Part shown: piece after piece, positions 1 through 10,300 of the stretch
Layout of the letters: the number at the start of each line of letters is the position of its first letter
Numbering within the stretch: position 1 is the first letter of the stretch
Assembly (NCBI RefSeq): GCF_963662735.1
Contig: NZ_OY759744.1
Location: 124,001-188,000, forward strand
DNA: 64,000 nucleotides
Reading direction: 5' to 3'
Source of the DNA: an uncultured Methanoregula sp.
GTDB lineage: Archaea > Halobacteriota > Methanomicrobia > Methanomicrobiales > Methanospirillaceae
Position numbers and translations under genes: made by a program
Notes under the pieces: model-generated
Databases searched by the model: none
What the model was told of the DNA's origin: nothing
Seen by the model: the letters and a program-made list of their open reading frames with translations, nothing else

Positions 1-392
1 ATGTACCGGACATGATCGCGGCTGTCTTTGAGCCCCTGGATGAGAGGCCTGACGGCTTTGTCATCGGCAATCTTACCGAGAGCTTCTGCTGCACGGTACC
101 GGGTTTCCCACTTGGGCTCCTTCATGGCAGCAGTGAGGGGTTCAATGGCAGCCTGGCCGATTGCCGAGAGGGCAAGCATTGCCTGTTCACGCACGGATTT
201 GTCAAAGTCACCGAGAGCAGTAATAAGGGGCTGGATGGCCCGCGGGTTTTTTGCTTTCCCCAGCAGGTACGCGGCATACTGCCGTACATTGGGATCGGTA
301 CTGTCCTTCAGGTACTGGATGAGCCCTTCGAGACCCTGTTTCTCGAGTTCTGCGGCTCCCTCTGGTTTTTTCGGGATATTAGGTTCGGTCAT
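1..392 (-). CDS. HEAT-repeat protein, 3' end cut off by window edge
   Basis: This minus-strand frame is open from the start codon to the left edge of the window. It translates to helical pairs typical of PBS-lyase-type HEAT repeats: segments such as VRQYAAYLLGKAKNPRAIQPL and YRAAEALGKIADDKAVRPL recur every 31 residues or so. Such repeats are protein-binding scaffolds, so a partner-binding role is inference. The ATG at 392 is preferred because GGAG lies 5 bases upstream; an in-frame ATG at 404 has no such site. A second HEAT protein lies at 50725-51192. About 130 residues are visible and the C-terminus is missing. Confidence 0.75.
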   Translation of the reverse strand, partial: MTEPNIPKKPEGAAELEKQGLEGLIQYLKDSTDPNVRQYAAYLLGKAKNPRAIQPLITALGDFDKSVREQAMLALSAIGQAAIEPLTAAMKEPKWETRYRAAEALGKIADDKAVRPLIQGLKDSRDHVRY

Positions 393-480
393 TTGTATCT
401 CCATGAACTATCTCTTGTTTTCATATAAAATCCATGTCATCATTTTTTTCCGGTTTCAAGACGATCTGTAGCACCCATGG

Positions 481-948
481 TTAATAAATTCCCATGCTGC
501 CGGCGGTTTTGCCAAACAACTGGGCAACGGCAAGCACTTCCTTTGCAACAGAGGGCGGCAGATCTTCCCGTATCAGTATCCTGCGGTAGGTATCCCGGAG
601 CAGCGATAAGGTCTCGCCTAAACGGGCAGGGCCGGATCGTATTTCACCCGGTTCCTGGCAACAGGTATAGTTCCGCATTCCCGTAACCAGGCTGTTGCCG
701 TTACCGATCAATTCCTCTGCAGAGGTAATCGTGATCCCGTGTGATCGCAGGTCGGCATTCAACTGCATGGCCCGGGACAGAACGGTATGGATCTGATCAA
801 GGGCAGGTGTCCATCGTGCATCCTCGCTGCCTGCCATCCGGCTGGTGCAGTGAGCCATCCAGGGGTCTGCGGACACAAAGGAGGTTTGTACCTGACCAAT
901 ACCGGCATCCTCCCGTGCTGCAGGTGCAGGTTCAAAATCGGTGCGCAT
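481..948 (-). CDS. hypothetical protein, 155 aa
   Basis: I do not recognise this protein. It is soluble, with no signal peptide or membrane segment. Its C-terminal half looks helical (LGETLSLLRDTYRRILIRED, then PPSVAKEVLAVAQLFGKTAG). There is a GGAG about 10 bases before the ATG. It lies downstream of and on the same strand as nothing closely linked, and 88 bases from the HEAT gene. The long uninterrupted frame and the Shine-Dalgarno-like site favour a real gene, but no family supports it. Confidence 0.5.
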   Translation of the reverse strand: MRTDFEPAPAAREDAGIGQVQTSFVSADPWMAHCTSRMAGSEDARWTPALDQIHTVLSRAMQLNADLRSHGITITSAEELIGNGNSLVTGMRNYTCCQEPGEIRSGPARLGETLSLLRDTYRRILIREDLPPSVAKEVLAVAQLFGKTAGSMGIY

Positions 949-1228
949 TCTTTTTTATCTCCGTAACGGTTTCCTGTGCTGTGGCTGCCTGGCAGCCGGA
1001 TTCCTGAACCCGGACGAGGCAGTCTTTCAGACATAAAGACAGCACATCTGGTTATCCAGTCGGCAACACGTGTAATAAATTCGTGATATTCTTTGAGTTG
1101 AATCCTGGAACCTGCAGGTTATACAAGAGGGGATTACGGCCTCCAGACTTCCCAAAAATCGCGGATAACTGCCAATATCTTCGCAGTTTACGCTTGATTT
1201 TTATATTTCACCCATAGATGAATGGTAT

Positions 1229-2143
1229 ATGAACCACAAAGTTCTCGCACTTCTTGCGCTTGTGATTATTGCCATTGCCGCAGCCGGCTGTATGGGTGCT
1301 TCCACCAGCCAGGGCGGATCGGTAAAAGAAGTGGCCGTTACAAGCCATAATTATGCATCCCCCGCATCCGATGCCCGGGTCAGCTGGGCTGGCATCAGTG
1401 CTGCACCCATGGCGGTACCCACAGCAGCCCCGACCCTTGCCGGCTCCGGATCCGCCGGGATAGAGACGAAGATCATCCGGACCGCCTATCTCACCCTGGA
1501 AGTAAACGACATACCGGGAACCGTGGAGACTCTCAAGGGAATTGCTACGGCAAAGGGTGGGTACATCTCCTCGACCAGTGTCCAGAAGAATTACAACAAC
1601 CGCCTTACCGGCACCGTTGTCATGAGAATTCCCCAGGCTGAATTTGACACAACCCTCACCGGGGTAAAGGCGCTTGGAACGGTCAAGTCAGCATCCACGC
1701 AAGGGGAAGACGTTACCGAAGAGTATGTCGATATCCAGGCCCAGAGAACCTCCTACCAGAACCAGCTCGCGCAGTACAATGCGATCATGAAGCAGAGCAC
1801 CAAGGTGGAGGATATCATCAAGGTCCAGGAGCAGATCGACCGCGTCCAGACTGAACTCAACCGGCTGGATGGCAGGCTGAAGTACCTGAACAGCCGCATC
1901 GATTACTCGACCATTACCGTGAACCTCCAGGAACCCGAGCCGGTTGGCGGTGACAGCGGGCACAGTTTCATCTCCACCATCAACGAAGGCATTGCCGGAT
2001 TCTTCGGCATGATCGACACTATCATTGTCATCCTCTTCACGGTACTGCCGATTATCATCATCGGTGCAGCCGGCTATCTGGTATACCGGTGGCACAAAGG
2101 CAAAAAACCGGCTCAGGATACCAGTGAGATAAAAGAGAAATAA
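1229..2143 (+). CDS. DUF4349 family membrane lipoprotein
   Basis: The N-terminus is a lipoprotein signal (hydrophobic run, then AIAAAGC with the lipobox cysteine near residue 21). A disordered Ser/Ala/Pro linker follows, then a DUF4349 domain at about residues 83-235. That domain has the family pattern IIRTAYLTLEV, a GGYISS segment, a long coiled coil (EDIIKVQEQIDRVQTELNRL) and a closing ITVNL strand. A C-terminal membrane helix near 252-278 is followed by a basic tail. DUF4349 proteins are cell-envelope proteins of unknown role. A TATA-like TTTTTATATTT at 1198-1208 places transcription start almost on the ATG, so the mRNA is probably leaderless. Confidence 0.85.
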   Translation: MNHKVLALLALVIIAIAAAGCMGASTSQGGSVKEVAVTSHNYASPASDARVSWAGISAAPMAVPTAAPTLAGSGSAGIETKIIRTAYLTLEVNDIPGTVETLKGIATAKGGYISSTSVQKNYNNRLTGTVVMRIPQAEFDTTLTGVKALGTVKSASTQGEDVTEEYVDIQAQRTSYQNQLAQYNAIMKQSTKVEDIIKVQEQIDRVQTELNRLDGRLKYLNSRIDYSTITVNLQEPEPVGGDSGHSFISTINEGIAGFFGMIDTIIVILFTVLPIIIIGAAGYLVYRWHKGKKPAQDTSEIKEK

Positions 2144-2167
2144 TTTTTTAAAATTGTTCCGATATTC

Positions 2168-2767
2168 CTACTTTTTCTGCTCTTCGAGAAGGATCCTGAT
2201 CCGGGTCAGCTCATCGAGAATTCTCTGGTCGGTGGTTGCCGGGTGGGGTTTTTCTCCACCGGTCCCGTCACCATGCTGCGAAGTCTGCCGCACCATGGAC
2301 CGGATAAGTTCCCTGAGTTCTTCAGCATTCTCGACTCCTTCAATCTTGATCTCGGCTGCCACCTGGCCGGAATATCCCGCGGTCTGGATGGCAAGCGTGG
2401 AAATGCCGAGGGCACGCATCACCGGGCCCTGCCGGATATCCAGGTTGGTGATCCGGTTATAGGGCACAATGCCGGTTGTCCTGAACCATATGCCGCGTTT
2501 CCAGCTCATCTCATCCTCGCGGAGCTCGTACCACATGCTCTCGTAGTACAGGTTCACCCAGGCAAGGCAGATCGCGATGATAGCGACGATGAAAATAGCT
2601 GTGAGCAGGAGGAGGTTCGGGCTGATCCCGCTCGCAAGGATGATCGGGAAGACCGAAAAGCAGAAGATCAGCAGCAGGAACAGGATAATATTCACGGTCA
2701 GGCTCACTTTGAGCGCCGCGGAGGGTTTGAACGGTGTGTTTAAAGGAAAAACCGGGCTCGATCGCAT
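2168..2767 (-). CDS. bacterial-type PH-domain membrane protein (YdbS/DUF304-like)
   Basis: Two hydrophobic helices near residues 20-70 are followed by a PH-like domain. The domain starts at the family signature YYESMWYELREDEMSWKRGIW and continues with IVPYNRITNLDIRQGPVMRALGI, the typical bPH2 strand order. The C-terminus is a charged helix. The family is found in membrane proteins that may sense or organise the envelope; no enzymatic activity is known. It converges on the DUF4349 gene (24 bases between stops). It lies next to another gene whose N-terminus looks PH-like, suggesting a shared envelope role (inference). Confidence 0.8.
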   Translation of the reverse strand: MRSSPVFPLNTPFKPSAALKVSLTVNIILFLLLIFCFSVFPIILASGISPNLLLLTAIFIVAIIAICLAWVNLYYESMWYELREDEMSWKRGIWFRTTGIVPYNRITNLDIRQGPVMRALGISTLAIQTAGYSGQVAAEIKIEGVENAEELRELIRSMVRQTSQHGDGTGGEKPHPATTDQRILDELTRIRILLEEQKK

Positions 2768-2822
2768 AATTACCGGAAGAATATCGGTACCGGATATAAA
2801 AAAGAAGATGGATCTTTTCAGA

Positions 2823-4475
2823 TCATGCTGCTTTCGCGGTAGTTTTTATGGCTGTCATGGCAGCAGTGGTTTTTATTGTAGTATTTGTCGTGGTTTTTGC
2901 CGTGGCATTCGTTGCCTGCGTAGTGGTTGCGGCACCGGATCCACTGGTGACCGCGGGCTGCACCGCGCCGGTTGTTGCATCGGCAGCAAGGGTTACTTTA
3001 CCATATGCGGCACTGGTCGAACCCTTCGTGAGGAGTTTGCCATCCTTGTAAATCTCGACAACTATGTCGTGCTTGGTCGAACTGTCGGTCTTGGCGAAAC
3101 TTGCCTGGATGGCACCGGTGGCATTCACGATCTCATAGACCCGGTCACCGGAGCTCTGGACCGTTTGCGGACTTGAGGTAAGGCCATACGTTCCTTTCCA
3201 CCCGCCGAGATAACTGATATGCACCTGGACTCCCGTGGAAGGAACCGTTGCGGTTGTTGGTTCAGCGGTTATCAGGGGGGTCCATGAGGCCTGGGCAGAC
3301 AGGGTACCCTGCCCGGCACTGCTGGTTGTGGCCGGCGTGGGTGTCGCAGAGGATGAGCTCCCGCCCGAACCACCGGTCGACGGGGTTGAAGATCCACTGT
3401 TGGAGATCATCGGGTAGACAACCAGGACGCCAACAGCTATCACGGCGATGACAAGGACAAGAACCCCGATTGCAAGGAAGATCTTCTTCCAGGGCAATCC
3501 GCCGCTGCGACGCGGTTTTTTGGGCGCTGGGGCAACGGGAGCGGGCGGTTCGCTCTTGCGGGAGGCGGAGCGCGCTTTCGGGGAGAAGAGCCGGGGGATG
3601 AAGCCCTGTTTTTTGGGTTTCTCTGAAGGCGCGGGTTCCGGGGATTTACGGGAGGTGGGAGCAACGATACGGTCCAGGGGATCGGCAGCTGCACGGGGAA
3701 TTTCCTGGGGGGGTATCCGGACCGCATCGGGAGCAGGGTAGGCATCGGGCCTGCGGGTTGCCACTGCCGGCGGTTCATGCGCGGTATAGACATTCACGGG
3801 CGCCGGTGCTGCTGGTGCAACCGGAGCGGGGGCTGCATACGGGGAGGCGGCGGGAGGGATAACCGGGGCTCCGCAGCGGTTGCAGAACGCGGAATCCGAA
3901 GATACCCGGTTCCCGCAGCGTATGCAGAAGATGGTCTCGGGCATCGCGGCAGCCGGGGGCTCGTGGGTGAACGGGGCAGGGATTTCAATCCGGTTATCGT
4001 GAACCGTCTCTTCACGGGGCATATTCTCGATGATCCGCTTTTTGGGGATATTGGCGCCATCGGTTCGCGGCGGTATGGATCCGGACATCATCGACGGCGT
4101 TGAAGGGACGGCTGATGCGGCAGCGGCTGCACGGGCCCGGGCAATATAATACTCGAGGTTCTGCAGCCATTCATCCCGTTCCTTGACGCGGTTCCCGCCA
4201 GCCTCACGCATGAACGTAAGGACCATCTGCCGGGTCTCGTTGTTGTTTCCCGCAACATAAAACGTGAGGGTCGGGTCCCGGATCGCATTCTCACCGGCCA
4301 CTACCTGCCTGACCGTGGCAAGCGGTATATCCCGGGGGGGAAGCACGTTCCTGGCCCGGTCAATGAGGATGACACGCTGATCGGTCAGGACTCCTTCGAA
4401 AGGGATCGACTTGACATTGATCCCTGGCGTCCGCAGAAGGAGTGTTTCATTAGTATGAAATTCTGGATCGCCCAT
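2823..4475 (-). CDS. zinc-ribbon membrane protein with PH-like N-terminus and Ala/Thr-rich tail
   Basis: This is a 550-residue modular protein. Residues 1-110 look PH-like (LLLRTPGINVKSIPFEGVLT, TDQRVILIDRARN). A zinc ribbon follows near residue 180 (FCIRCGNRV, FCNRCGAPV: two CxxC pairs). Next are a proline/basic disordered stretch and one membrane helix near residue 335 (LAIGVLVLVIAVIAVGVLVV). The external region has a short beta domain (VQVHISYLGGWKGTYG). The C-terminus is nearly all Ala and Thr, a likely glycosylated or low-complexity tail. The zinc ribbon plus single-helix layout resembles archaeal zinc-ribbon membrane proteins of unknown function. No catalytic motif is seen. Confidence 0.7.
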   Translation of the reverse strand: MGDPEFHTNETLLLRTPGINVKSIPFEGVLTDQRVILIDRARNVLPPRDIPLATVRQVVAGENAIRDPTLTFYVAGNNNETRQMVLTFMREAGGNRVKERDEWLQNLEYYIARARAAAAASAVPSTPSMMSGSIPPRTDGANIPKKRIIENMPREETVHDNRIEIPAPFTHEPPAAAMPETIFCIRCGNRVSSDSAFCNRCGAPVIPPAASPYAAPAPVAPAAPAPVNVYTAHEPPAVATRRPDAYPAPDAVRIPPQEIPRAAADPLDRIVAPTSRKSPEPAPSEKPKKQGFIPRLFSPKARSASRKSEPPAPVAPAPKKPRRSGGLPWKKIFLAIGVLVLVIAVIAVGVLVVYPMISNSGSSTPSTGGSGGSSSSATPTPATTSSAGQGTLSAQASWTPLITAEPTTATVPSTGVQVHISYLGGWKGTYGLTSSPQTVQSSGDRVYEIVNATGAIQASFAKTDSSTKHDIVVEIYKDGKLLTKGSTSAAYGKVTLAADATTGAVQPAVTSGSGAATTTQATNATAKTTTNTTIKTTAAMTAIKTTAKAA

Positions 4476-4630
4476 AAAATACCACGCGTTTATATCCAGG
4501 TACTGGTTGTCATTCAGCCCACAAAAAGATATTTATTAAAAAATAAATTTATTTTCCGTCGTGATTTAAAAGAACAGATAAAATTTCCGACGGGTTTGTC
4601 CCAAAACCGGTAAAAAGGGGAGCGTGGGTA

Positions 4631-5086
4631 TCACTTGACGAAGGTCAGGGTGTCCGGGAGAGCTCCCTGGCGTGCCAGCGCTTCACGGAGCGGCTGTGAT
4701 GCAAGCATCTGCGCCTTGATCTCTGATGAGATGGTGACACCGCATTCCCGGGCATGAGGATCATCCGGTTCACAACTGACCAGTTCACCGGAAAGTCCCC
4801 GGTCGAATATGTACTTGATAATATTGTTCTGGATAAACGTGAGTTCGGTCATCAGCTGCGAGCCGGGCACTTTCGAGGCGGCAAATGAAAACCGTATCAC
4901 ATCTTCAAGCGGATGGGGAAATCCCTCGACCGAGAGCTTGAGGTAGCATTCGACTTCAAAACGTTCGTTCTCGATCTTCTTGATTGCCGAGTGCTCAATG
5001 CTCATCATCAGGACACGGTTTGCAGGGACCAGGTGGATATGGTGATCCCGATCAAGCATTGCAATGCTGTTATTTGCCATATTCAT
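4631..5086 (-). CDS. hypothetical protein, 151 aa
   Basis: I cannot assign this soluble alpha/beta protein to a family. It has no signal peptide, membrane helix or metal motif. Two Cys residues flank a DDPHAREC segment near residue 115. Two candidate starts, at 5086 and 5080, differ by two residues. It is a single gene between the zinc-ribbon protein and a divergent lipoprotein gene. The 155-base AT-rich gap downstream contains no gene. Coding quality looks good, with a consistent GC-rich third position. Confidence 0.65.
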   Translation of the reverse strand: MNMANNSIAMLDRDHHIHLVPANRVLMMSIEHSAIKKIENERFEVECYLKLSVEGFPHPLEDVIRFSFAASKVPGSQLMTELTFIQNNIIKYIFDRGLSGELVSCEPDDPHARECGVTISSEIKAQMLASQPLREALARQGALPDTLTFVK

Positions 5087-5194
5087 TCACCGATGCAGAA
5101 TGTCTGGCGGGGGACGTTATAGTGTTTTTGCTGGACAGGGCATAACCAGTGCCATCCCCTCAAAATTTAAACCCCTTTCACTATTGTGTACGAT

Positions 5195-5827
5195 ATGGCA
5201 GATGGGGTCCGTGCAGTTATCATTCTCGTTACACTGGTAGCGGGCATGGCGATCTCACCGGGCTGCCTTTCAACCATTTTTGGTGCTCCTCCCGTGTACA
5301 ACCCGCCGGCAACGCTGGCGACGCCAACACCGGAAAATCCGTCAGAGACGGTACCGGTGGCGGAGCTGGCACTTCTTCCGGAGGATATCCCGGAGAATTA
5401 TGCCCTGAAAGACCGGTCCGTAATCGCTTATGACGAGATCGGCCAGCTTGCCCACGACCTGGGATGGTACCAGGGGTACCGGGTTGTCTATTTCCGGTTG
5501 AACCACGAGTCCGAGGATATTACCGGCATCCGTCAGGTCATCGGGATCTATCCCCTGGAGAGTATTGGCAGGGTGTATACAATCGAGAAGGACACCCTGC
5601 TGGAGGAGAAGGACGGCACCAGGAGGTACGAGGTTCCCTTCCCGAAGATCGGGGACAAGAGCATTGCCGTCCGGATCACCGGGCCGGGGGATTTGCGGAA
5701 CCAGGTCGTGTATTCCGTGCTGTTTACGAAAAAGAACGTCTGCGAGCAGATCACGATGGGCGGGACGGCAACGGATTACGAAACCCTCAAGAGTATCGCG
5801 ATACGGGCAGCGGACAGGATACGCTGA
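5195..5827 (+). CDS. putative lipoprotein, 210 aa
   Basis: The protein begins with a short basic N-terminus, a hydrophobic stretch and a lipobox ending in SPGC, then a Pro/Thr/Ala linker. This is typical of archaeal membrane-anchored lipoproteins. The mature part is an alpha/beta domain with alternating strands (GYRVVYFRLNHESEDITGI, KSIAVRITGPGDL, QVVYSVLFTKKNVCEQITMG). I do not recognise the domain. The ATG at 5195 was taken; an in-frame GTG lies 9 bases upstream at 5186. It is divergent from the 151-residue gene at 4631-5086. Confidence 0.7.
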   Translation: MADGVRAVIILVTLVAGMAISPGCLSTIFGAPPVYNPPATLATPTPENPSETVPVAELALLPEDIPENYALKDRSVIAYDEIGQLAHDLGWYQGYRVVYFRLNHESEDITGIRQVIGIYPLESIGRVYTIEKDTLLEEKDGTRRYEVPFPKIGDKSIAVRITGPGDLRNQVVYSVLFTKKNVCEQITMGGTATDYETLKSIAIRAADRIR

Positions 5828-6064
5828 TTCTTTTTCGCAAGCCCGGTGGTGATGGCAATCCCCGGGCCAGAAAGGGTGCGGGTATTTTTTCACCGGGTTG
5901 CACCAGATTCATACCAGTGGCAGATGGCTGTCCATTCAGACGTTTCATGACAGGATAGCATCAGGTCCGGATCCCGGGGATATGCCCGCGATACAGTTAG
6001 TAACATGAGAATGCTACATTATGGTGTTCATCCCTCATGCAAGAGAGGGGCAGGAGTAACGGTA

Positions 6065-6535
6065 ATGACATTCAACTGCCGCCAGTGCGGGACCTGCTGC
6101 ATGTATCTCGGGGACTATATTGTAATCGAACGCCAGACCGGACAGTTCACCTTTGAGTGTGAATGTGTCTCAACCGGCACGACGTTCGCTGCCGAAGTGG
6201 ATGAAGACAAGCGCCGGATTTTCTCCGACTTCTCATTTCCGGAACTGCACCCGTCCGCGTGCCGGTTTCTGAGGCCCGACGGGAACCTGATCCGGTGCAC
6301 GATCCACCGGGACAGCCCGGCGCAGTGCAAGCTCTATCGCTGCAGGGTGATGCAGGTTTCAGATCCCACCGGAAAACCGCTCGGGTATGTTACCGGAACG
6401 CTCGCCCTGCACTCGGAAGACCCGCAGCTCCGCGAGGTCTGGGAGGGTATTGAGCGGAGAATGCCGAAGGATGATACAGAAGCCGAACCATGGATTGAAG
6501 CGGTTCTCCGGAAAGCCGGGTACCGGGTGGAATAA
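6065..6535 (+). CDS. YkgJ-type cysteine-cluster protein
   Basis: The N-terminus MTFNCRQCGTCC gives the family's opening cysteine cluster (Cys5, 8, 11, 12). The second half is CRFLRPDGNLIRCTIHRDSPAQCKLYRC at about residues 62-98. This spacing is that of the YkgJ (UPF0153) family, thought to bind zinc or an iron-sulfur cluster; its biochemical role is not established. The ATG at 6065 is preferred over an upstream in-frame ATG at 6005 because GGAG sits just before it and the family normally starts at the first Cys cluster. It is monocistronic, converging on the Yip1 gene. Confidence 0.85.
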   Translation: MTFNCRQCGTCCMYLGDYIVIERQTGQFTFECECVSTGTTFAAEVDEDKRRIFSDFSFPELHPSACRFLRPDGNLIRCTIHRDSPAQCKLYRCRVMQVSDPTGKPLGYVTGTLALHSEDPQLREVWEGIERRMPKDDTEAEPWIEAVLRKAGYRVE

Positions 6536-6593
6536 CCAGTCTTTTGTGATATCCGGCAGATTCTCTTCTCCTGCAGCCGGATCAGCGGTCATT

Positions 6594-7193
6594 TTAGAGA
6601 ACGAGAATGTTCCTGGGTGCAGCCGACGCTGAATGGATAACGCCCGCGTTCACCCAGAGATACATGGCCAGCAGGAGGAGAAGGATCAGCGGGACGATGA
6701 CAGCGATGACCATGACCAGGATCGCTTTTCCTAAACTGATCTCCTGGAGTTCGCGGATACCGAGGATCTCAAGAACGAATGACCAGAGGGAGAAGATAAT
6801 CCCGAAAAACGGGATCCAGCCAAGAAGCAGGCCCGGGGTCATGCCATAGAGAATGGCCCTGATGGTCCGGAAGATCCCCTTGCGGCCACCTGCAAGATAT
6901 ACCCAGAGATGGACCCATGCGCTGATGATGAGCGCCCAGATAAAACCCCCGATGAGGACAATGACAAAGACAATAACCGGCAGGAATGGACCAAACGGGG
7001 GAATGTACTGCCCGAACATCCCGAGAACACCGATACCGAGAGCCGTAATCGCCGAGGTCAGGAGTGCATCGATGACAAGGAGAGCGCCAAAGTAGGTAAC
7101 GACCGTTCCCGGAGTATCATCCCGGGAGGCCTGGAACGTCTCTTTGGGGCTTATGAGGAGTCCTTTTACTCTGGCAATTATTTCTTCGATCAT
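6594..7193 (-). CDS. Yip1-family membrane protein
   Basis: Five or so membrane helices fill this 199-residue protein. The N-terminus (IARVKGLLISPKETF) is the classic opening of Yip1-domain proteins, with SPKE/SPxE just before the first helix. The archaeal and bacterial members are integral membrane proteins of unknown role; the eukaryotic family acts in membrane traffic. A short cytoplasmic N-terminal helix is followed by helices near residues 33-57, 70-95, 110-135 and 155-180. It is a single gene convergent with the YkgJ gene. Confidence 0.8.
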   Translation of the reverse strand: MIEEIIARVKGLLISPKETFQASRDDTPGTVVTYFGALLVIDALLTSAITALGIGVLGMFGQYIPPFGPFLPVIVFVIVLIGGFIWALIISAWVHLWVYLAGGRKGIFRTIRAILYGMTPGLLLGWIPFFGIIFSLWSFVLEILGIRELQEISLGKAILVMVIAVIVPLILLLLLAMYLWVNAGVIHSASAAPRNILVL

Positions 7194-7386
7194 GACAGGT
7201 CAAGGATGATGCGGGATTATATATGAACAAATGGGTTTTACCCGGAACTACCTGTTTTCGTATTGCAGCGGAGGTGGTGGCAGCAGAATGATTAGGTCGG
7301 ATTCCGGACAAGACCCTCCAGAAGGCAGTGACATGAGTCAAGGCAAACTGCCACGAGTATGCAGGTTATGCGGGATACGGCTCATC

Positions 7387-10300
7387 TCATCGCATAAAGA
7401 GCCAGTCATACTTTTTCCAGCGTTTCCAGACTACGAACAGGACGATAACGATCATTGCAAAGCACCCGAAGATTGTAACCCAGTATGCGGCACCGCCTTC
7501 TGGAGTGAGCAACGAGAGGAACCCCAGGTTATTCTGATTTTCTATTGGTACCGGGGTTAGATTCTGGACTGCCTCACCGGTCCTGCTTTTCAGTGCTACC
7601 AGGCCGAATATTGAAAAACCATGCGGGGTCGGCGCTTCGAATGCACGGTTTCCGGATTCGTCAGTACCGGTATACGTTGTCGGGAGAAGTTCTGTCAGTT
7701 TATCATCGCCAATGCGTACAATGCCGATGGCCGGATTACCGCCATGGTTGTCCACCCATTCCGGAGGACAGGTCATACGGATGATCCCGGGACCGGTACT
7801 GCTTATCCCGTCTTTCCGGAACGTTGCGGTAAACCCTACGGCCGATATCTCCCGATCCCACTGTGCCGCCGTAAGCTGGAATGAGTTGAGTGTCTGATTG
7901 GGAACCAGATCGGATATCGTGATGTTCATGCATATATACTCCGGAAGGGTCGGGAGTGAGGCCTCGCCAGTTATCGTGACTCCTCCAATATTAACATCGA
8001 GAGGATCCGGCTGGACAACAAAATAGACATTCTGTACAGAACCCGTTATAAGCCCGGAGCCGCTTTCCTGGATATTTGTCGCGTCTATGACCAGGAGATT
8101 GTTGGATCTTGTTGCGGTTACGCTGTTTCCCTTGATCTCGACCGTGTAACCGGCATGTTCCGCCTTGACCCTGTCGAACAGGAATGGCTGCATGCCGTCA
8201 GACAGGGGGGGGAACCGGAGGCCTTCCGGCAGGAGACAGGTCGTGGTCGTCTGGATATGGTATGACGGAGGTTTCACGGGGGGGATTGCCAGGGTGGCCT
8301 GCGGTGCAGCAGTACTAAGCACCAGCGGGGTCTGTTGGGCCGGGACATACCAGCTCGGTGAACTGCCACCACCACCGCCGGATCCGCTGCTGCCGGGGGT
8401 TGGTGTAGTCGTGGTGGGGTTGCTAGCCGTGATAAACCCGAACTTCGACGTAGTATTGGTCCCGGAGGAATTCGTAACCGAGAGATTCACCCGGTAACTC
8501 CCGGCATCGACATACGTATATTGTGCATTCCGCTGGGATGTGTCCGTTGTATTGAACCAGTGGCCGTCACCGAACGACCAGTTCCACATAATAATGCCCG
8601 GCGCTGTTGACAGGTCCGTAAACTGGACGATGAGGGGAATTATCCCTGAAGTTGGTGTTGCAGAAAAATCCACACCATTAGGTAGTGCTGTTACGGAGAT
8701 ATACCCTGACCGTGATGTCATGTTCGTCCCGCTTGAATTGGTCAGCGACAGGTTCACGGTATAGCTGCCGCCGGACTCGTATGTATATTGTGCATTCCGC
8801 TGGGCTGTGTCCGTTGTGTTAAACCAGTGGCCATCGCCGAACGACCAGTTCCACATGGTGAGGCCCGGTGACGTCGACAGGTCCGTAAACTGGACGAGAA
8901 GAGGGGCGACTCCCGATACGGGCGAACCGGTAAAGAGTGGGAGTGGCGGGGGGGGCGTTGTACTGATATAGCCGGACCTGCTGGTCGTGTTGACTCCGGT
9001 AGAGTTGGTAACCGTCAGGTTCACGGTAAATGTGCCAATAGTGGAATAGGTGTGCGTTGCGTTCCGGAATACACTGCCGGTTGTATTAAACCAGGAATTG
9101 TCGCCAAACGACCAGTTCCATTGGGTTATCCCCGGGGAGGGGGAGGTATCGTTGAACTGCACATCCAGCGGTGGATTTCCGGTAGTGGGCGATCCCATGA
9201 AATCAGGGACGGGAAGCGGCGGGCCCACAAGGATATAACCTGATCGCGATGTGGAATTCGTTCCGGATGAGTTTGTCAGCGACAGGCTCACGGAATAACT
9301 CCCTTCCGCAGAGTACGGATGGGTAGTGTTCCGGGCAGCAACGGACGTAGTGTTGAACCAGGTATTGTCACCGAAGGACCAGTTCCACATAGTAACACCC
9401 GGGGACAATGAAGTATCATTGAACTGCACCTTCAGCGTTGCATTCCCGCTCCTCGGCGATCCCGTGAAATCGGGGAAGGGAAGCGCCACGGAAGTGATAT
9501 AATTCAGGCGGGAGGTCATGTTGGTGTTCGTGAAAGGTGTACTCAGCCCGGTCGTGTTGGTAACACTCAGGTTCACCGTAAAACTGCCGGCTGATGAATA
9601 GGTGTGCGTGGCATTCCGGGCAGCAGCGGATGTAGTGTTGAACCAGTGGGTATCGCCAAATGACCAGTTCCAGTACAAAATGTTCGTGGACAAGGTCGTA
9701 TCGTTGAACTGCACATCCAGGGGGAAATTACCGGAGGTAGGTGTTCCGGTGAATGCAGGGATCGGGATCCCGGCTGAGATGTTGATATAATTTGCAATCG
9801 AGGTCGTGTTCGTATTCGTAAACGGAGTACTCAATCCCGTCGTATTGGTAACACTCAGGTTCACCGTATAGCTGCCACTCGACAGATAGGTATGGGTCGT
9901 GTTCCGGGCATTGATATCCGTTGTGTTAAACCAGATATTGTCTCCGAACGACCAGTTCCAGTACTGGACGTTAGTTGTCAGCGTGGTGTCGTTGAACTGG
10001 ACGCCCTGAGGCACATACCCGAATGTTATGTTGCTGGTAAATGCCGGGATCGGGATCCTGGCTGAGATGTTGATATAATTTGCAATCGAGGTCGTGTTCG
10101 TATTCGTAAATGGCGTGCTCAATCCCGTCGTATTGGTGACACTCAGGTTCACAGTATAACTGCCACTCGATGAGTACGTGTGCGTCACATTCCGGGTAGT
10201 AATATCCGTTGTATTGAACCAGAGATTATCGCCAAATGACCAGTTCCAGTACTGGATATTTATAGACTGCGTCGTATCGTTGAACTGGACTCCCTGAGGA

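Noticed and set aside
7231..7560. Plus-strand frame of 109 codons overlapping the 3' end of the PKD protein gene
   Set aside because: Overlaps the conserved membrane anchor of the surface protein on the other strand; no supporting motif.
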